Numbered from the stretch's first letter, positions 9,634 through 19,844 are shown. The stretch is 64,000 bases of DNA from CAWAND01 sp963727915 (GCA_963727915.1 CAVSID010000002.1:434001-498000), one strand, 5' to 3'. Numbers and translations are program-made. The notes: generated by a model not told the origin, from the letters alone.

Positions 9634-11049
9634 TCATCGAATGACCGGGACCGTCGGTGTGTTGATTGGTATGGGTATAGGCACGATGTTGATCAGGGTA
9701 GGTGTCGGCGTGTTGATCGTGACGGGCGGAGGGACGACGATCGTCCCGCAGCGCAGCAGCTGCACGTCTGTGTACACCTGGCTGCGCACGGTCTCGCCTT
9801 GGTTGGGCTGAAGGGCGAACTGATACTCGACCGTGGCCTTGTTGTACCCGGTGCCCCCATCAAGCTGACGCCCAGATAGAGACAGCGTGTAGTGCCCCGC
9901 GCCGTCTGGGTTCATCGCCTGACCGCTCGACCAGTTGGTGGTCTTCCCCGTGGCGCTGTCTTTCAGACGATAGAAGAACACCATCGCCTTCACGGCGCTG
10001 GAGTCGCTGGCTTGCGCCCCGAAGGTGACGTTTATCGGGCTGCAGCTCCCGGAGCCGAAGTAGATGCCGTTGGTCGATGGCGACGTCCCCTGAACGCTGA
10101 GGGTGGGCCCGGGCGTCGAAGTCGAGGTCGGCACCAGGGTCGGCGAGGCTGTGGGGAAATCACAGGGACCATTGATGTTGATGTCCTCAGGTGCGACCCA
10201 TCCGCTGAAAAACGATCCCGAGGTTCCGGGTGCCTGCTCCACCGACGCCCAACCGTTCGGATTGATGCCATCCACGGTGGCGTACTGGTCTGGACCGATG
10301 ACGGTGGACACGCCGGCATTCTTGTCCGGCTGCATGTACAGATTGACCTTGGCCATGGGCATCAAGAAGCACACGCCGGGCGGCGGACCCCATACCTGGG
10401 GCAGTCCGCTGCAGTCGCCCGTCGTGGCGGCCGTGGCGGGCGGGATCCAGCGCAGACGGAATGGCCCGGTGTTGGCGGCTTGGGCCACACCCGGATCAAA
10501 ACCGAGCCAGCCATCCGACGTTTGAGCCTGGATTTGCGCCGAGAAGCCCGCCGAGACATGGGAGAAGACCACCGCATTCAGGCTGGGTCGCATGTAGATG
10601 TCGAGGTCGCTGGCGGCCGTGAACGTGCATTGCGAGGACATCGTCGCCACTTGGGGGGTCTCGGCACCGGTGATGGACACGACCGCCTGGGCTGGCGGCC
10701 CCCAGACATTGTAGGCACCCGAAGCGTAGGCCTGCAGGGTGTAGTTGCCAGGGGAGGAGGGGACTCCACGAGAACTGGACCTGCGCCAGGCCACCTTGCG
10801 TACTGTCCGGCGCTGAGGATTGGAGCGTATTCCCATTCACATCCAGCCTGATGGCCGAAATTCCGGTGGGTCCGCTGGCATGGATCAGGACCGGAACATC
10901 ACCCACGGGGAAGCTGGACCCATCCAGGGGTTGGTCGATCCAGGCGATCGGATCCCCTCCGCCTCCAGTCTGAGGGTTCGTAGGCATGTTGCAGCCCGCG
11001 ACCAAGACGACCAGCATGCACCCATCAACCATCGACCATAACGACGCAT
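9634..11049 (-). CDS. Lipoprotein with Ig-like and two SH3b-like domains (frameshifted)
   Basis: The start at 11049 (MRRYGRWLM) has GGAGG seven bases upstream, but the signal core and lipobox (MLVVLVAGC) are in another frame. One extra G in the run at about 11025 joins them, so this is a probable homopolymer error. A second frame change lies near 10780. After the lipobox come an Ig-like segment (PLDGSSFPVGDVPV), two SH3b-like repeats (DLDIYMRPSLNA...DGWLGFD and NLYMQPDKNAG...NGWASV), a Pro/Thr/Ser linker and a beta-rich C-terminal domain ending in a Pro/Ile/Thr tail. It is probably cell-surface exposed. It lies 34 bases upstream of the previous secreted protein, so the two may form an operon. 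Confidence 0.6.
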
Positions 11050-11448
11050 GACATCACCTCCAACAAGCTGAATTTGGTTACCTGCCCCACGCCGTCCTTT
11101 GGTCGAGAATAGATGCGCTGCAGGTCCCCGGCCCCCACACGACGGCCGGAATCGAAACGGGCCACCCACAGGATGGCCCACGGCTCGCCCTTCGGGCGGA
11201 CCATAATAATGAAGACTATTGGGAGTACAAACCGTGCCGAGACAAGAACCGAACGTAGCCTACCGCCCCTAACCTCTGCTGTGCGGTCTCGGCTGTAGGG
11301 ATTACCTGCAGTCGAATAGCGATCGCTGTCTTATACCGATAAGTTGAGTTGTTATTGTATCGAGTTTGTACGCTGATGGCAAACGCTGAAGGCTGCGCTT
11401 GCCTTCCAACCAGATGACGGCTTGGATTTCAAACCACGCCTTCGCCGG
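11050..11448. other. Intergenic, no gene seen
   Basis: This 400-base gap lies between the lipoprotein start and the pirin stop. It is locally AT-richer around 11200-11370. No ORF with family similarity, RNA gene or clear hairpin was found. The promoter of the lipoprotein is expected here. Confidence 0.5.
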
Positions 11449-12335
11449 TCAACTTCCAGCGATCGGACCATCCTTGACAAATGTCCCGTTGCGCAGATCA
11501 TCCAGAGCCTGGCGGATCTCATCTTCGGTGTTCATCACGAAGGGACCGTAGGGCACGATGGGTTCACCAAACGGCGCACCGGCCATCAGCATGAAGCGAG
11601 CCGGACCACCAGGGCCCGCCTGAATGCGCAGCCGATCCCCATCCCCAAACACAAGCATGCTGACCGCCTGAGCCGATTCGCCAACTCCTGACTCATCCAG
11701 CCCGAACAGTCCCTGGCCTTCGAACAGATAGGCGATGGCCGTGTGCCCCGCTGAATCGGTAGTTCGAATTCAGCCGTGGGCGACAGGGTAATGTCCATGT
11801 AGATCGGCCGGGCAGCAATCTCTGTGACAGCACCATCGACCCCGTCGTAGGCGCCAGCCACCGCACGGACGAAGACGCCGTCGGCCTGGATGGCTGGGAT
11901 CTCCTCGGTAGTGATGCCCCGATAGCGAGGCGGGCTGAGTTTCTCAGCTGCCGGCAGGTTGACCCAGAGTTGGAATCCGTCCACCCGCCCGCTGGCTCCG
12001 CGCTTTGGCATCTCCTCGTGCATGATCCCGCCGCCGCTGGTCATCCACTGAACATCCCCCGGCCCGATCACCCCGCTGTTTCCCAGGCTATCCCGGTGGC
12101 GTGTGTTCCCCTCAAGCATGTAGGTGACAGTCTCGATGCCGCGGTGGGGGTGCATCGGAAAACCGGCGATGGGCCCATCCAAGGGATCGTTGAAAGCGAA
12201 GTGGTCAAACAACAGAAAGGGGTCGAAAGGATTGGCGCGACTGGGGCCAAAGGAGCGCCGAAGGAGCACGCCGGCGCCTTCGATGACATAGTCGGGTTCG
12301 ATCACACGATTCAGTTTGCGAAAGGCATCGCCCAT
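11449..12335 (-). CDS. Pirin family protein (frameshifted)
   Basis: This bicupin protein has about 295 residues, starting MGDAFRKLNRVI at 12335 with GGAGG eight bases upstream. The N-terminal cupin has FDHFAFNDP, FPMHPHRGIETVTYMLEG and GPGDVQWMTSGGGIMHEEMP, which includes the metal-binding His residues and Glu of pirins. Some pirins are quercetin dioxygenases, others are redox-sensing cofactors. The reading frame changes near 11748; in the next frame similarity continues with HTAIAYLFEGQG and ends with MNTEDEIRQALDDLRNGTF, the usual pirin tail. It is monocistronic, divergent from the next gene. Confidence 0.85.
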
Positions 12336-12720
12336 CGCACATCCCTCCAAAGGAATGGGGCTTCTCGTAAACGCCGAGATGCCATACCAACCCGGTCGAA
12401 GCCATGCGAGGATCATTGTACCCTTCCCACCGTGGCGCCTGACGACGCGGATACGGCAAGCCCGCCTGCGCGGTGCCGGATCTTTTGCCATTTTCACAAA
12501 CTCTCGAATAGGGATGAAAGGTGCCGGGCGGGATTCCAATGACCGCCAGGCGGACCTTCGAACGACCGCCTTCGAAAAGTCAAGCCATGCCGAACACTTG
12601 TTGCCCAGAATTCGTCGCTTAGCCGATCGCAGGCTGTCGGCTTGCCTTCGAGAGGTTCTTGAGTAAGATGGGCCACCGATCGCACCGGGGGGTGCGGAAT
12701 AATCCACGAGGAGGTGGGTG
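12336..12720. other. Divergent intergenic region
   Basis: This 385-base region lies between the divergent pirin and secreted-protein genes. It holds both promoters. A half-match to the CRP-like motif (ATTTTCACAAA) lies near 12487. No gene is seen. Confidence 0.4.
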
Positions 12721-13257
12721 ATGAGACGTAGGCGATTTCAGATTTCCCTGGTGGCTGTGGTTGTGGCCGCCCTTGGCTTGTCAGCACTCTTCATTCCCAA
12801 CCTGACGGCGCGGGCAGACGTGGGTAACCAGGGTACACCGGTGCGCTGTTATGCGAGCGGTGGGGCAATTTCGCATGGTGAAACCCAGTTTATGACGTGT
12901 GTGAGGGCTGACGGTGGTTATCCAGGGTTTGTCAACAGCCAGCGCGTTCCGAGCGGGTACTACTTCATGGTGACCGATGTCTTTGTCACACCGTTGAGCG
13001 GCGGCAACGGGAGCACAACGGTCACGTTCTACTTGTTCGATGCCTACGGGACCAGTGGTCGAGCATCTAGCTACACGTTTCGGAGTCTTGACGGAGCCTC
13101 GTATGGGCAACACTTCACGGTTCCGCTGTATGTCCTGCCTGCCGACCACCGTATAGAGATACAGGCTTTTAACGCCAATGCAGCCGATTTTGACCTTCGG
13201 ATAACCGGAGTTCTGACAACCAACGTCAATTACTTGCCCTTGGTCGTCAACAACTAG
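12721..13257 (+). CDS. Secreted protein of unknown function with YLPLV tail
   Basis: This intact 178-residue protein starts at ATG 12721, six bases after GAGGAGG. MRRRRFQ is followed by a hydrophobic core and a likely cleavage after NLTARA, a Sec signal peptide. The mature part is beta-rich with two Cys (RCYAS, MTCVR) that may form a disulfide. The C-terminus NYLPLVVNN resembles the YLPLV-type ends common on exported proteins of Anaerolineae and Chloroflexia; the role of that tail is not established. No enzymatic motif is visible. Confidence 0.7.
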   Translation: MRRRRFQISLVAVVVAALGLSALFIPNLTARADVGNQGTPVRCYASGGAISHGETQFMTCVRADGGYPGFVNSQRVPSGYYFMVTDVFVTPLSGGNGSTTVTFYLFDAYGTSGRASSYTFRSLDGASYGQHFTVPLYVLPADHRIEIQAFNANAADFDLRITGVLTTNVNYLPLVVNN

Positions 13258-13293
13258 CGTCCAAGACTCGCTCGTTTGTCCCCGGGGTCGATG

Positions 13294-13503
13294 TCAGCCC
13301 CTGGGAAGCAAATCCTGTACGTCGTCAACGACCGTGCGGGGCTCACAAGTGGCGTCGGGCAAGACGAAGCTGGATAGGACATCCCAACAAAGTCGGGCAA
13401 CGTCCAGCTCACGTCTGACCCGCCCCGCAAGCAAATCCGAGGCGTGTTGGCCTCCGCTCGGCGGAGAATGGCCGTCGCCTTGAGACACTGGCGCAGGCCG
13501 CAT
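13294..13503 (-). pseudogene. Truncated C-terminal remnant of a second LpqC-like esterase
   Basis: The frame reads GDGHSPPSGGQHASDLLAGRV followed by RRELDVARLCWDVLSSFVLP. This aligns with the last ~45 residues of the intact esterase just upstream (GGGHTLPGGEQ...LVGRVSHDLDGALAIWDFLASFSLP). It includes the region around the catalytic His but has no nucleophile domain. It looks like what is left of a tandem duplicate after deletion. A CRP-like palindrome lies between remnant and intact copy. Confidence 0.6.
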
Positions 13504-13519
13504 CGGGCCAGGTTCTATT

Positions 13520-13535
13520 TGTGATGAAATTCACA
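13520..13535. promoter_or_regulatory. CRP/FNR-family palindrome, copy 2
   Basis: TGTGA-TGAAAT-TCACA is a perfect match. It overlaps no gene and sits between the stop of the esterase gene and the esterase remnant, where it may have served the now-truncated duplicate. Confidence 0.4.
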
Positions 13536-13537
13536 AG

Positions 13538-14509
13538 TTAGGGCAGGCTGAACGAGGCCAAGAAGTCCCAGATGGCCAATGCACCGTCCAAATCGTGGCT
13601 GACCCGCCCTACCAGCCAAGACGGCAAGTATTGTTCCCCGCCTGGTAGGGTATGGCCCCCGCCCCTGACGGCGATCAGGACGACGCTCGCCGCACTATCG
13701 CAACCCAGGTAGGTCCGGCGCTCGATGGTGGTGTTGTCGGAAGGATCGCTATCAGGCAGGTCGACCACATCCGGGGTTGGGTCACAGCCGTCGGCGCTCG
13801 CCCAGAAGGCGGCCGTGGCCTCGGTGGATCTGACCGCCCCAAGCTGGCGGCGCCAGAAATGCACCTGCCCCCCATCCCACGGCATCAGCGGATCCTGCGT
13901 GCCATTCATGATCATCACCGGGACCGGCCGGGCGGGTAGACAGGTGAGGTCGGATGGCAGGTTGGCGATGACAGCCGCCGCAGCGGCGAAAGTATCGCTC
14001 GCCTCGCACGCCATTCGCAGGGTCATCATCCCCCCGTTGGACAGCCCCGTGACATACACGCGATTCCGATCGACGGCGACTTCCTCAGCCACCGCATCGA
14101 CCAGCGCCTTGAGAAAGGCGACGTCGTCGATGGACTCCCTGTGCGCCCGGTAGAGGTCGATCTGCCGTCCGTCATTCCAGTGGCCGTCCACGCCGGCCGG
14201 ACAGGCCACGATGAAACCCTCTTCTTCCGCCAGAGCGGCCACGCCGCCCGTCGTCTGGCAAACGTTTCCGGGATTTCCTCCGCCGCCGTGCAGCACAAGT
14301 ACGAGCGGGGCCGGCGCGCCGGTGTCGAGGGAAGGCGGAACCCATAGGTAGTAGCTGCGCTCGAGCCCGTTCACGGTCAGAACGCGCAGCTCGAAAGGCG
14401 GCCCAGGGGCTTGGGCCCTGGCCCCCTGGCGCTGACAGGCAGCGCACATGGCTGCCAGGAGAGTCACAATCAGGATGTCAATGGTCGTCCGCCTTCCCAC
14501 GTCGGTCAT
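13538..14509 (-). CDS. LpqC/PHB-depolymerase-like secreted esterase
   Basis: This intact protein has about 323 residues from ATG 14509; a longer start at 14626 would bury the signal peptide. MTDVGRRTTIDILIVTLLAA leads to Cys-containing MCAAC, a probable lipobox. The family motifs of the polyhydroxybutyrate-depolymerase/feruloyl-esterase (LpqC) group are present: LVLVLHGGGGNPG (oxyanion), nucleophile elbow GLSNGG, Asp in NGTQDPLMPW and His in GGGHTLPGG. It would hydrolyse ester bonds in polymeric or plant-derived substrates outside the cell. A truncated duplicate lies directly downstream. Confidence 0.85.
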   Translation of the reverse strand: MTDVGRRTTIDILIVTLLAAMCAACQRQGARAQAPGPPFELRVLTVNGLERSYYLWVPPSLDTGAPAPLVLVLHGGGGNPGNVCQTTGGVAALAEEEGFIVACPAGVDGHWNDGRQIDLYRAHRESIDDVAFLKALVDAVAEEVAVDRNRVYVTGLSNGGMMTLRMACEASDTFAAAAAVIANLPSDLTCLPARPVPVMIMNGTQDPLMPWDGGQVHFWRRQLGAVRSTEATAAFWASADGCDPTPDVVDLPDSDPSDNTTIERRTYLGCDSAASVVLIAVRGGGHTLPGGEQYLPSWLVGRVSHDLDGALAIWDFLASFSLP

Positions 14510-14640
14510 GCCTCCTGTCCGCTTTCCCCATGGGGGGATGCTTTCACGAGGGTATACACGCATTGGCCTGAGGATGTCGCGCAGCCCGAGCCCGGCGACG
14601 ATCTCGCCCCGATACCCCGACGTCATATGTGAAAGTGAGG

Positions 14641-14760
14641 CGCCGCAGGCGCTGTGGTGATCGTTTGGGCGCCCAGAACTATGTCCACCGCAGCCGAGCT
14701 GGCTTCTTTAGCTCGAAAGAATGCCCCGCTGGCTTTGCTCGCTCGCAATGACATGCGGAC
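14641..14760. repeat. Degenerate copy of the GTCATTGCGAG/CTCGCAATGAC repeat
   Basis: The right end (GCTCGCTCGCAATGACAT) matches the palindromic repeat family found at 58505-59270. The left part is decayed. It lies between divergent genes. Confidence 0.5.
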
Positions 14761-14818
14761 CAGCCGGATGCTGTGGGATAATGGGGCAGAAACACTGCGG
14801 CACCCATTGGGGTCAACC

Positions 14819-15749
14819 ATGGACTTTCAACGGCTGGAGACATTTCTGTGGTCTGCGGAGCACTTGAGCTTCTCCGAGGCCGCCAAGCAGCACCACATCA
14901 CGCAGCCCACCATTAGCCATCACATCAAGGTGCTCGAAACCGAGCTCGGGGTTGAGCTCTTCGACCGCTCGGGGCAGCGCCTGCAGCTGACGGAGGCTGG
15001 TCGGTCCCTTCTGCCGTGGGCACGCAAGTTGATCCAAGAACTCTCACGACCTGCAGGAAATGGCGGCCTCGATGCAGGAAGGGGTGATCGGCCACCTGCG
15101 GATCGCCTGCAGCACCACCGCCGGAAAGTACATCCTGCCACAGATGGCGGCCCGGTTCTCGAAACGCCACCCGGGAGTCCGAGTCAGCATCCTGGCCTGT
15201 ACGCCAGAACAAGCCATCCCCCAGGTCCTTGAAGGGGAAGCCAATCTAGGGGTGGTCAGCTTCGAACCCCAAGATGAAAATGTGGTGCGCCAGCCCTTCT
15301 TCGAGGATCACGTGACCCTGATCGTGCCGGCCAACCACCCATGGGCCCTCCGGCGGGTTGTCGAACCTGAGGAGCTGCTCAAGGAAAACATCATCATGCG
15401 CGAGCTGACGTCGGGCACCCGACGCATGATGCTCTCCGAACTGGCCAAATTCGACATCCGCCTGGACGACTTGAGTGTCTTCTTGGAGCTAGGCAATGCC
15501 GAGGCGATCGTCCGTACCGTGGCCGCTGGCTACGGAGTTTCCTTCGTCTCCACCCTGGCTTCGGCTTGCCCTCTGGATCGGGGCAATATCGTCGAGGTGC
15601 AGGTACGCGGGCTTAACCTCCGGCGCACGATTTACATGGTCCGCAATGGGATGGACGTGTCTAACCGGCCCCAGGAAACGTTCTGGAGCTTCATCCACGA
15701 CAATTCCAACGCCGACCTGCTCCGCTTGCCCGATACCCTCAACGCATAG
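14819..15749 (+). CDS. LysR family transcriptional regulator (frameshifted)
   Basis: This is a LysR regulator of about 309 residues. The N-terminal winged helix is MDFQRLETFLWSAEHLSFSE followed by AAKQHHITQPTISHHIKVLE, a textbook LysR HTH. The co-inducer domain follows in the next frame from GVIGHLRIACSTTAGKYILP to the end. The shift lies near 15045 in the linker helix, so it does not remove a domain. CysB/CbbR-type LysR proteins often control sulfur or carbon genes. This one converges on the sulfur operon across a strong hairpin, so a link is possible but unproven. Confidence 0.85.
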
Positions 15750-15771
15750 CCCGTGCCATCGATGGGATCAG

Positions 15772-15804
15772 ACAGAGCGGCTCCCTTCTAGGGAGCCGCT
15801 CTGT
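15772..15804. terminator. Hairpin between convergent LysR and DsrE genes
   Basis: A 14-bp perfect stem (ACAGAGCGGCTCCC pairing with GGGAGCCGCTCTGT) has a 5-base loop TTCTA. Its position between convergent genes suggests a bidirectional terminator, although the U tract is weak. Confidence 0.7.
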
Positions 15805-15875
15805 GGCGATTCTAGCCCCTGCGACCGACTCATCTTTCGAACGGGTCAGGCGGCGCGGCTCGCCCAACGCCCTGA

Positions 15876-16250
15876 TCAGAACGTGTAGGTCATCCCGGCG
15901 CCTTCGGCGTCCATCAGGAAGGGCGGCGCCTTCTCGATCTTGATGCGCTCGTCGCGCAAATCCTTGGGATCGATGCCCTTGTTCTCGAGGGCCAGCTCGC
16001 ACAGTGTGACCTTGGCCGCCTGGTCCATCATTGTGTTCCACAGTTCGAGCGGATTTGGCAGGCCCTTGGGCTCGCCGATCTTCTCCAGCTCACCCTTCAA
16101 AGTCCACTTGGCGCCGGCCGGGCAGAAGAACACATGCACCTCGTCGCCAATGGCGATGCCGGAGGTGGCAAAGATCAGCGTCGGCAGAATGTTCTTGCCT
16201 TCGTCGCCGTTGCACACAACCACCATCTTGTGATTCCCGTTCTCAGACAT
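15876..16250 (-). CDS. DsrE family sulfur carrier protein
   Basis: This 124-residue protein has the DsrE/peroxiredoxin-like fold signature: an N-terminal VVVCNGDEGKNILPTLIFA, then a hydrophobic strand GDEVHVFFCPAGAKW, and Cys in KVTLCELALENKGI. DsrE-family proteins pass persulfide sulfur, often with TusA as partner. It is the last gene of the Qmo/Hdr-like operon, 55 bases after the membrane subunit, and a TusA gene lies at the operon's other end. The Cys of CELA sits where the active Cys of several DsrE proteins is found, which I infer from position only. Confidence 0.8.
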   Translation of the reverse strand: MSENGNHKMVVVCNGDEGKNILPTLIFATSGIAIGDEVHVFFCPAGAKWTLKGELEKIGEPKGLPNPLELWNTMMDQAAKVTLCELALENKGIDPKDLRDERIKIEKAPPFLMDAEGAGMTYTF

Positions 16251-16305
16251 TTCGAGCCTCCTGCAAATGGGTTCGGCTTGCGCCGTGAGATTCCAGTTGA
16301 GTCCT

Positions 16306-17479
16306 TCATGCTGTCTGAGCCGGCGCGTGCTCTGGCACCGGACCGACAGCCGAGGCCCGCTCCATGACCTTGTCGAAGTAGACCGCCAGAGGGCGGTAGT
16401 ACAGGTGGGACCACTTTCCGAAGGGCACCTCCAGGATCAACATTGGGGCCGCAAAGGCCAGATGGACGACATAGATCACGTAGGTCAGTTGCGCGTCCCC
16501 CGAATAGCGAAAGACATGGACCAGGATCCCCGTGGTTGCAACCAGCACCAGCAGCACCGGGAAGACCCAGTCGCTCGGATGCGAAAACCGGTGCAACTGG
16601 CCCGATCGCTTGAACTCGGGACCAGAGGCTGTATCCGCCGCCAAACAGGAGTACCGCGGTGGCGTAATAGCCTAGCCAGCGCTGCGGGTGGGTGATGGGA
16701 TAGATGTTGTCGGTCTGGAACCAAGGAAGGAAGAAGACCACCAAGACCAGCATGATCACGTAGCCGCTCACAAGTAGCAGATGGCTGATCCAGTTCAGCC
16801 GCTTCTGCCGCCGGAGCGTGGGCTCTTCCTCATCATCTCCGCATGTGGCAAAGCGCGGCTGCGTGGCAAAGTGATACGCCAGACGCCATGCCTCGCTGAG
16901 ATACAACTGCAACGGCGGTAGCGGGCCATCCCGCCTTCCCATGACCGATTGGTGCATTCGGAAGACGTTCCCTGCCACAAAGGCCAACAGCCCAAAGGCC
17001 ATCACCCAGTCGGCCACGTGCATGAAGTGGGCGGGTGCGAAAGCATTCAGGGCCACCCGGTTGGTCAGGACCGGTCCGTGGTAGATGGCGAAACCCAACG
17101 CCACCAGAATGCCTACCACGAGCATCGACCCGATCTCCCAGGTTTTGGACGTGTAAAACTTGGTCGCCAGCCCGGTCCAGTCAAACTGCGCCGTCAGCCA
17201 ACGGCGGACCGACATCAGGGTCTCCGCCGGCTCGGCCTCTCGCGGGCAGGTTTGAGAGCAGTCGCCGCAGTAGTAACAGAGCCACGGATCGAGGCTGCCC
17301 TTGAGATCCTCCCGGAGGCCGAGCTGAGCCATGCGCACTACGTCCCGAGGAAAGGCATGCCGGTCATCGGACAGAGGACAGACTGCAGTGCAGTTGCCGC
17401 AGTTAAAACAGGTCTCGATTCCGACCGCGCCATAGCGCTTCAATTCGAGAACCAGCGTTGGATCGACTCGCACGCTCAT
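16306..17479 (-). CDS. QmoC-like subunit: HdrC ferredoxin fused to membrane cytochrome b-like domain (frameshifted)
   Basis: This protein has about 390 residues. The N-terminal ~80 hold two [4Fe-4S] motifs, CFNCGNCTAVCP and CYYCGDCSQTCP, as in HdrC. The rest is a membrane domain with about six helices and several His (HFMHVADW, FRMHQSV, HRFSHPSDW) that fits the HdrE/NarI-type cytochrome b of QmoC. In QmoC this module exchanges electrons with menaquinone. The frame changes near 16620, inside the membrane domain (SLWSR then FKRSGQLH), so similarity is unbroken. The start overlaps the stop of the winged-helix gene (ATGA). Confidence 0.8.
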
Positions 17480-17778
17480 GACACATCACCTTCTGCCAGC
17501 GCATATTGGTAGTAATCCCCCGACTTGCCGACTTCCCGCACCAGGTCGTACTTCTTCATCGCCATCACGTGCCAAATCACCTGGTCGGCGGGCAGCCCGG
17601 CCGCCACAGCGATCTCGGGGATCGTCTTCGGCTCGCCGGTCATCGCCGAGCGCAGTTGCTTGCGGAACGCCTGCTGCTCTTTGAGCAGGGCCTGGGTCCG
17701 CTCAACCGTTTCCTTGTGGGTTTCCCGAAGGGCCTTCAAACGGGCGATGCGTTCCTTGGCGGCGGTCTTGTCGCTCAT
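17476..17778 (-). CDS. Small winged-helix protein within the Qmo-like operon
   Basis: This 100-residue protein starts MSDKTAAKERIARLKALRE with a helical N-terminus. It then has a winged-helix-like C-terminal half (IPEIAVAAGLPADQVIWHVM, then KKYDLVREVGKSGDYYQYAL). It overlaps both neighbours by four bases (ATGA at each end), so it is translationally coupled between the QmoB-like and QmoC-like genes. That placement suggests a structural or assembly role, or a redox-coupled regulator; no Cys is present. I do not recognise a named family. Confidence 0.65.
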   Translation of the reverse strand: MSDKTAAKERIARLKALRETHKETVERTQALLKEQQAFRKQLRSAMTGEPKTIPEIAVAAGLPADQVIWHVMAMKKYDLVREVGKSGDYYQYALAEGDVS

Positions 17779-19844
17779 GCGGTCACCTCCATCGGGCGGA
17801 TCTCTGAGGCGATGGACTCCACCATGGCCCGGTACTGACCAAGGGTCCAGCCCTGAATATCGATCGCCTGATTGGGGCAGGCGCCAACGCACACGCCGCA
17901 GCCAACGCAGTTGGCGGGAGTCACGAGCGCCTGCTTGGCTTCGGCGCCGTTGGTTGAGACCGGCTCAAGATGTATGGCCCCCTCGTACTGGCAGACCTCA
18001 AGGCAGGCCCCACTGCCATCGCAGCGGTCCACATCAACGCGCGCCACAAACGGCTCAAGTTCCACCTTGCCCGCACTGAGCAGGGAACTCACCTTGGCGG
18101 CTGCCGCCTCAGCCGAGGCGCAGCTTTCCTGGATGTTCATGGGGCTTTGGGCAGTTCCGGCCAGGACGATCCCGTTGACGGCCGTCTCCACCGGTCTGAG
18201 CTTGGGATGGACCTCGAGCAGGAAACGGTCGTTTCCGGGAGTGATCTTGAGCAGCTCAGTCAGATCATCCACCGGATTGGGCATCATGCCCACCGCCAGC
18301 ACCACCAGATCGACCGGAACCTCGAGGTCCTGCCCCCAGGTAAGGCTGTCTTTGACCTTGACCAGCACGGGACGTGGATCGCCGTCTTCACTTCGAACGA
18401 CCGAGGGACCATCCTCGGGAAGATAGCGCAGGAAGCGGACGCTGGATTCGGCGGCTCTGAGGTAGTACTCTTCGTGCCCGCGGCCGTAGGTCCGGATATC
18501 CTGGTACACATCGAAGACGTTCACCTGAGGAAAGTTTTTCCGCAGTTCAAGGGCGGCGTGCATGGTGGCGGTACAGCATACCCGGGAGCAATATGGGTTA
18601 ATCTGGCCGTCGGGCTGGGGTTCATGCACGCCATCGAGTTGCCGGCTGCCGACGCAGTGGATCATGGCGATGTCGCGAACCGGGCGGCCGTTCCAGGCCA
18701 GTTCGCTGGAACCCTCGGCCAGCGCCAGCATCCGGATGAACTGCGGCAGGGTGACCACCTCAGGGAGTTCCCCATAGCCGTACTCGCCCCGCCGGGGTTC
18801 ATACGGCCGGAACCCGGTCGCCATGACAATGGCGCCCACACTGACCTCAAACTCCTTGGGCGGCGACTCGAGGCTGATCGCTTCGGGACAGGCCCTGGCG
18901 CATTCGCCGCACAGCGTACAGTGTTCCCAATCGATGGCCGGGATCGAAGGGCTGCTCCCCGGGTAGCGATAGTAGATCGCCTTACGGCGGGTCAGCCCGT
19001 AGTTGAACTCGTCCGGAAGATCCACCGGGCAGGCATCGATGGCGGCCGCCATGCCATGTCCGTCCCCCGACACGCCGCGAGGCGTTTGGCGCAGCTTGAT
19101 CTGGAAGTCGCCGACATAGCCGGCGAACCCGACGATTTCGGTGTTGGTGAGCACGGTCACCTTCGGATCGCTCACCACGTCTTCGATCAGCGCTTTGAGA
19201 GTCGGCTGCGCCGGCAGTTCGGTGGGGAAGACCTTTCCGAGCTGAGCCATGCGGCCGCCGAGGAAGGCGGTCTTCTCGACCAATGTGACCATCAACCCCC
19301 GGCGGGCGATATCGCGTGCGGCCCGCAGGCCGGCTACGCCGCCCCCGACGATCAGGGCGTGCTTATGGGCCCCCAGTCGAATGGGTTCCAGAGATTCAAG
19401 GAAGCGCGCCTTGGCCACACCAGCGCCTATCAAGCGGATCGCCTTCTGCGTGGCGCCCTTCGGATCGGCGTGTGATACCCAACTGTCCTGCTCACGGATT
19501 CCGACATGTTGGTAGAGGTATGGGTTCAGCCCGGCGCGCAGCATCGTGCCGCGGAAAGTCTGCTCGTGCAGAAACGGAGAACAGGAGCCGATGACCACTC
19601 GGTTCAGCTTATGCTCCCGGACGTCCTCCTCGATGGTCGCCTGGCCGGCGTCCGAACAGATCGAGGCGTCGGTGCGCGAGACGACCACTTCGGGCAGCTG
19701 GCCGATCGCTTGGGCCACCCCCTCAACGTCGACCACGTCGCCGATGTTGCCGCCGCAGTAGCAGGTGTAGACGCCAATTCGCAGTTCGTCGCCGGCGGCC
19801 TCGCCTTGCTCCTGGTTGTCGGGATTTACGGGTGACTCAGGCAT
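17775..19844 (-). CDS. HdrA/QmoB-like FAD and iron-sulfur protein
   Basis: This intact 689-residue protein has the HdrA layout. The N-terminal domain reads VYTCYCGGNIGDVVDV and VVIGSCSPFLHEQTF. The FAD-binding Rossmann motif ALIVGGGVAGLRAARDIA is followed by a ferredoxin motif CTLCGECARACP, then YCSRVCCTATMHA. The C-terminal ferredoxin has CDGSGACLEVC and CVGCGVCVGACP. HdrA proteins bifurcate or relay electrons through FAD. Its size and C-terminal ferredoxin resemble QmoB, but QmoB's MvhD-like C-terminal domain is missing; an MvhD-like protein is encoded separately three genes upstream. The start overlaps the stop of the upstream HdrA-like gene by eight bases. Confidence 0.85.
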   Translation of the reverse strand: MPESPVNPDNQEQGEAAGDELRIGVYTCYCGGNIGDVVDVEGVAQAIGQLPEVVVSRTDASICSDAGQATIEEDVREHKLNRVVIGSCSPFLHEQTFRGTMLRAGLNPYLYQHVGIREQDSWVSHADPKGATQKAIRLIGAGVAKARFLESLEPIRLGAHKHALIVGGGVAGLRAARDIARRGLMVTLVEKTAFLGGRMAQLGKVFPTELPAQPTLKALIEDVVSDPKVTVLTNTEIVGFAGYVGDFQIKLRQTPRGVSGDGHGMAAAIDACPVDLPDEFNYGLTRRKAIYYRYPGSSPSIPAIDWEHCTLCGECARACPEAISLESPPKEFEVSVGAIVMATGFRPYEPRRGEYGYGELPEVVTLPQFIRMLALAEGSSELAWNGRPVRDIAMIHCVGSRQLDGVHEPQPDGQINPYCSRVCCTATMHAALELRKNFPQVNVFDVYQDIRTYGRGHEEYYLRAAESSVRFLRYLPEDGPSVVRSEDGDPRPVLVKVKDSLTWGQDLEVPVDLVVLAVGMMPNPVDDLTELLKITPGNDRFLLEVHPKLRPVETAVNGIVLAGTAQSPMNIQESCASAEAAAAKVSSLLSAGKVELEPFVARVDVDRCDGSGACLEVCQYEGAIHLEPVSTNGAEAKQALVTPANCVGCGVCVGACPNQAIDIQGWTLGQYRAMVESIASEIRPMEVTA

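Noticed and set aside
9892..10851. 319-codon plus-strand frame
   Set aside because: Antisense of the SH3b-like lipoprotein.
17970..19475. 501-codon plus-strand frame
   Set aside because: Antisense of the QmoB-like gene; no family motifs and composition dictated by GC-rich third positions.
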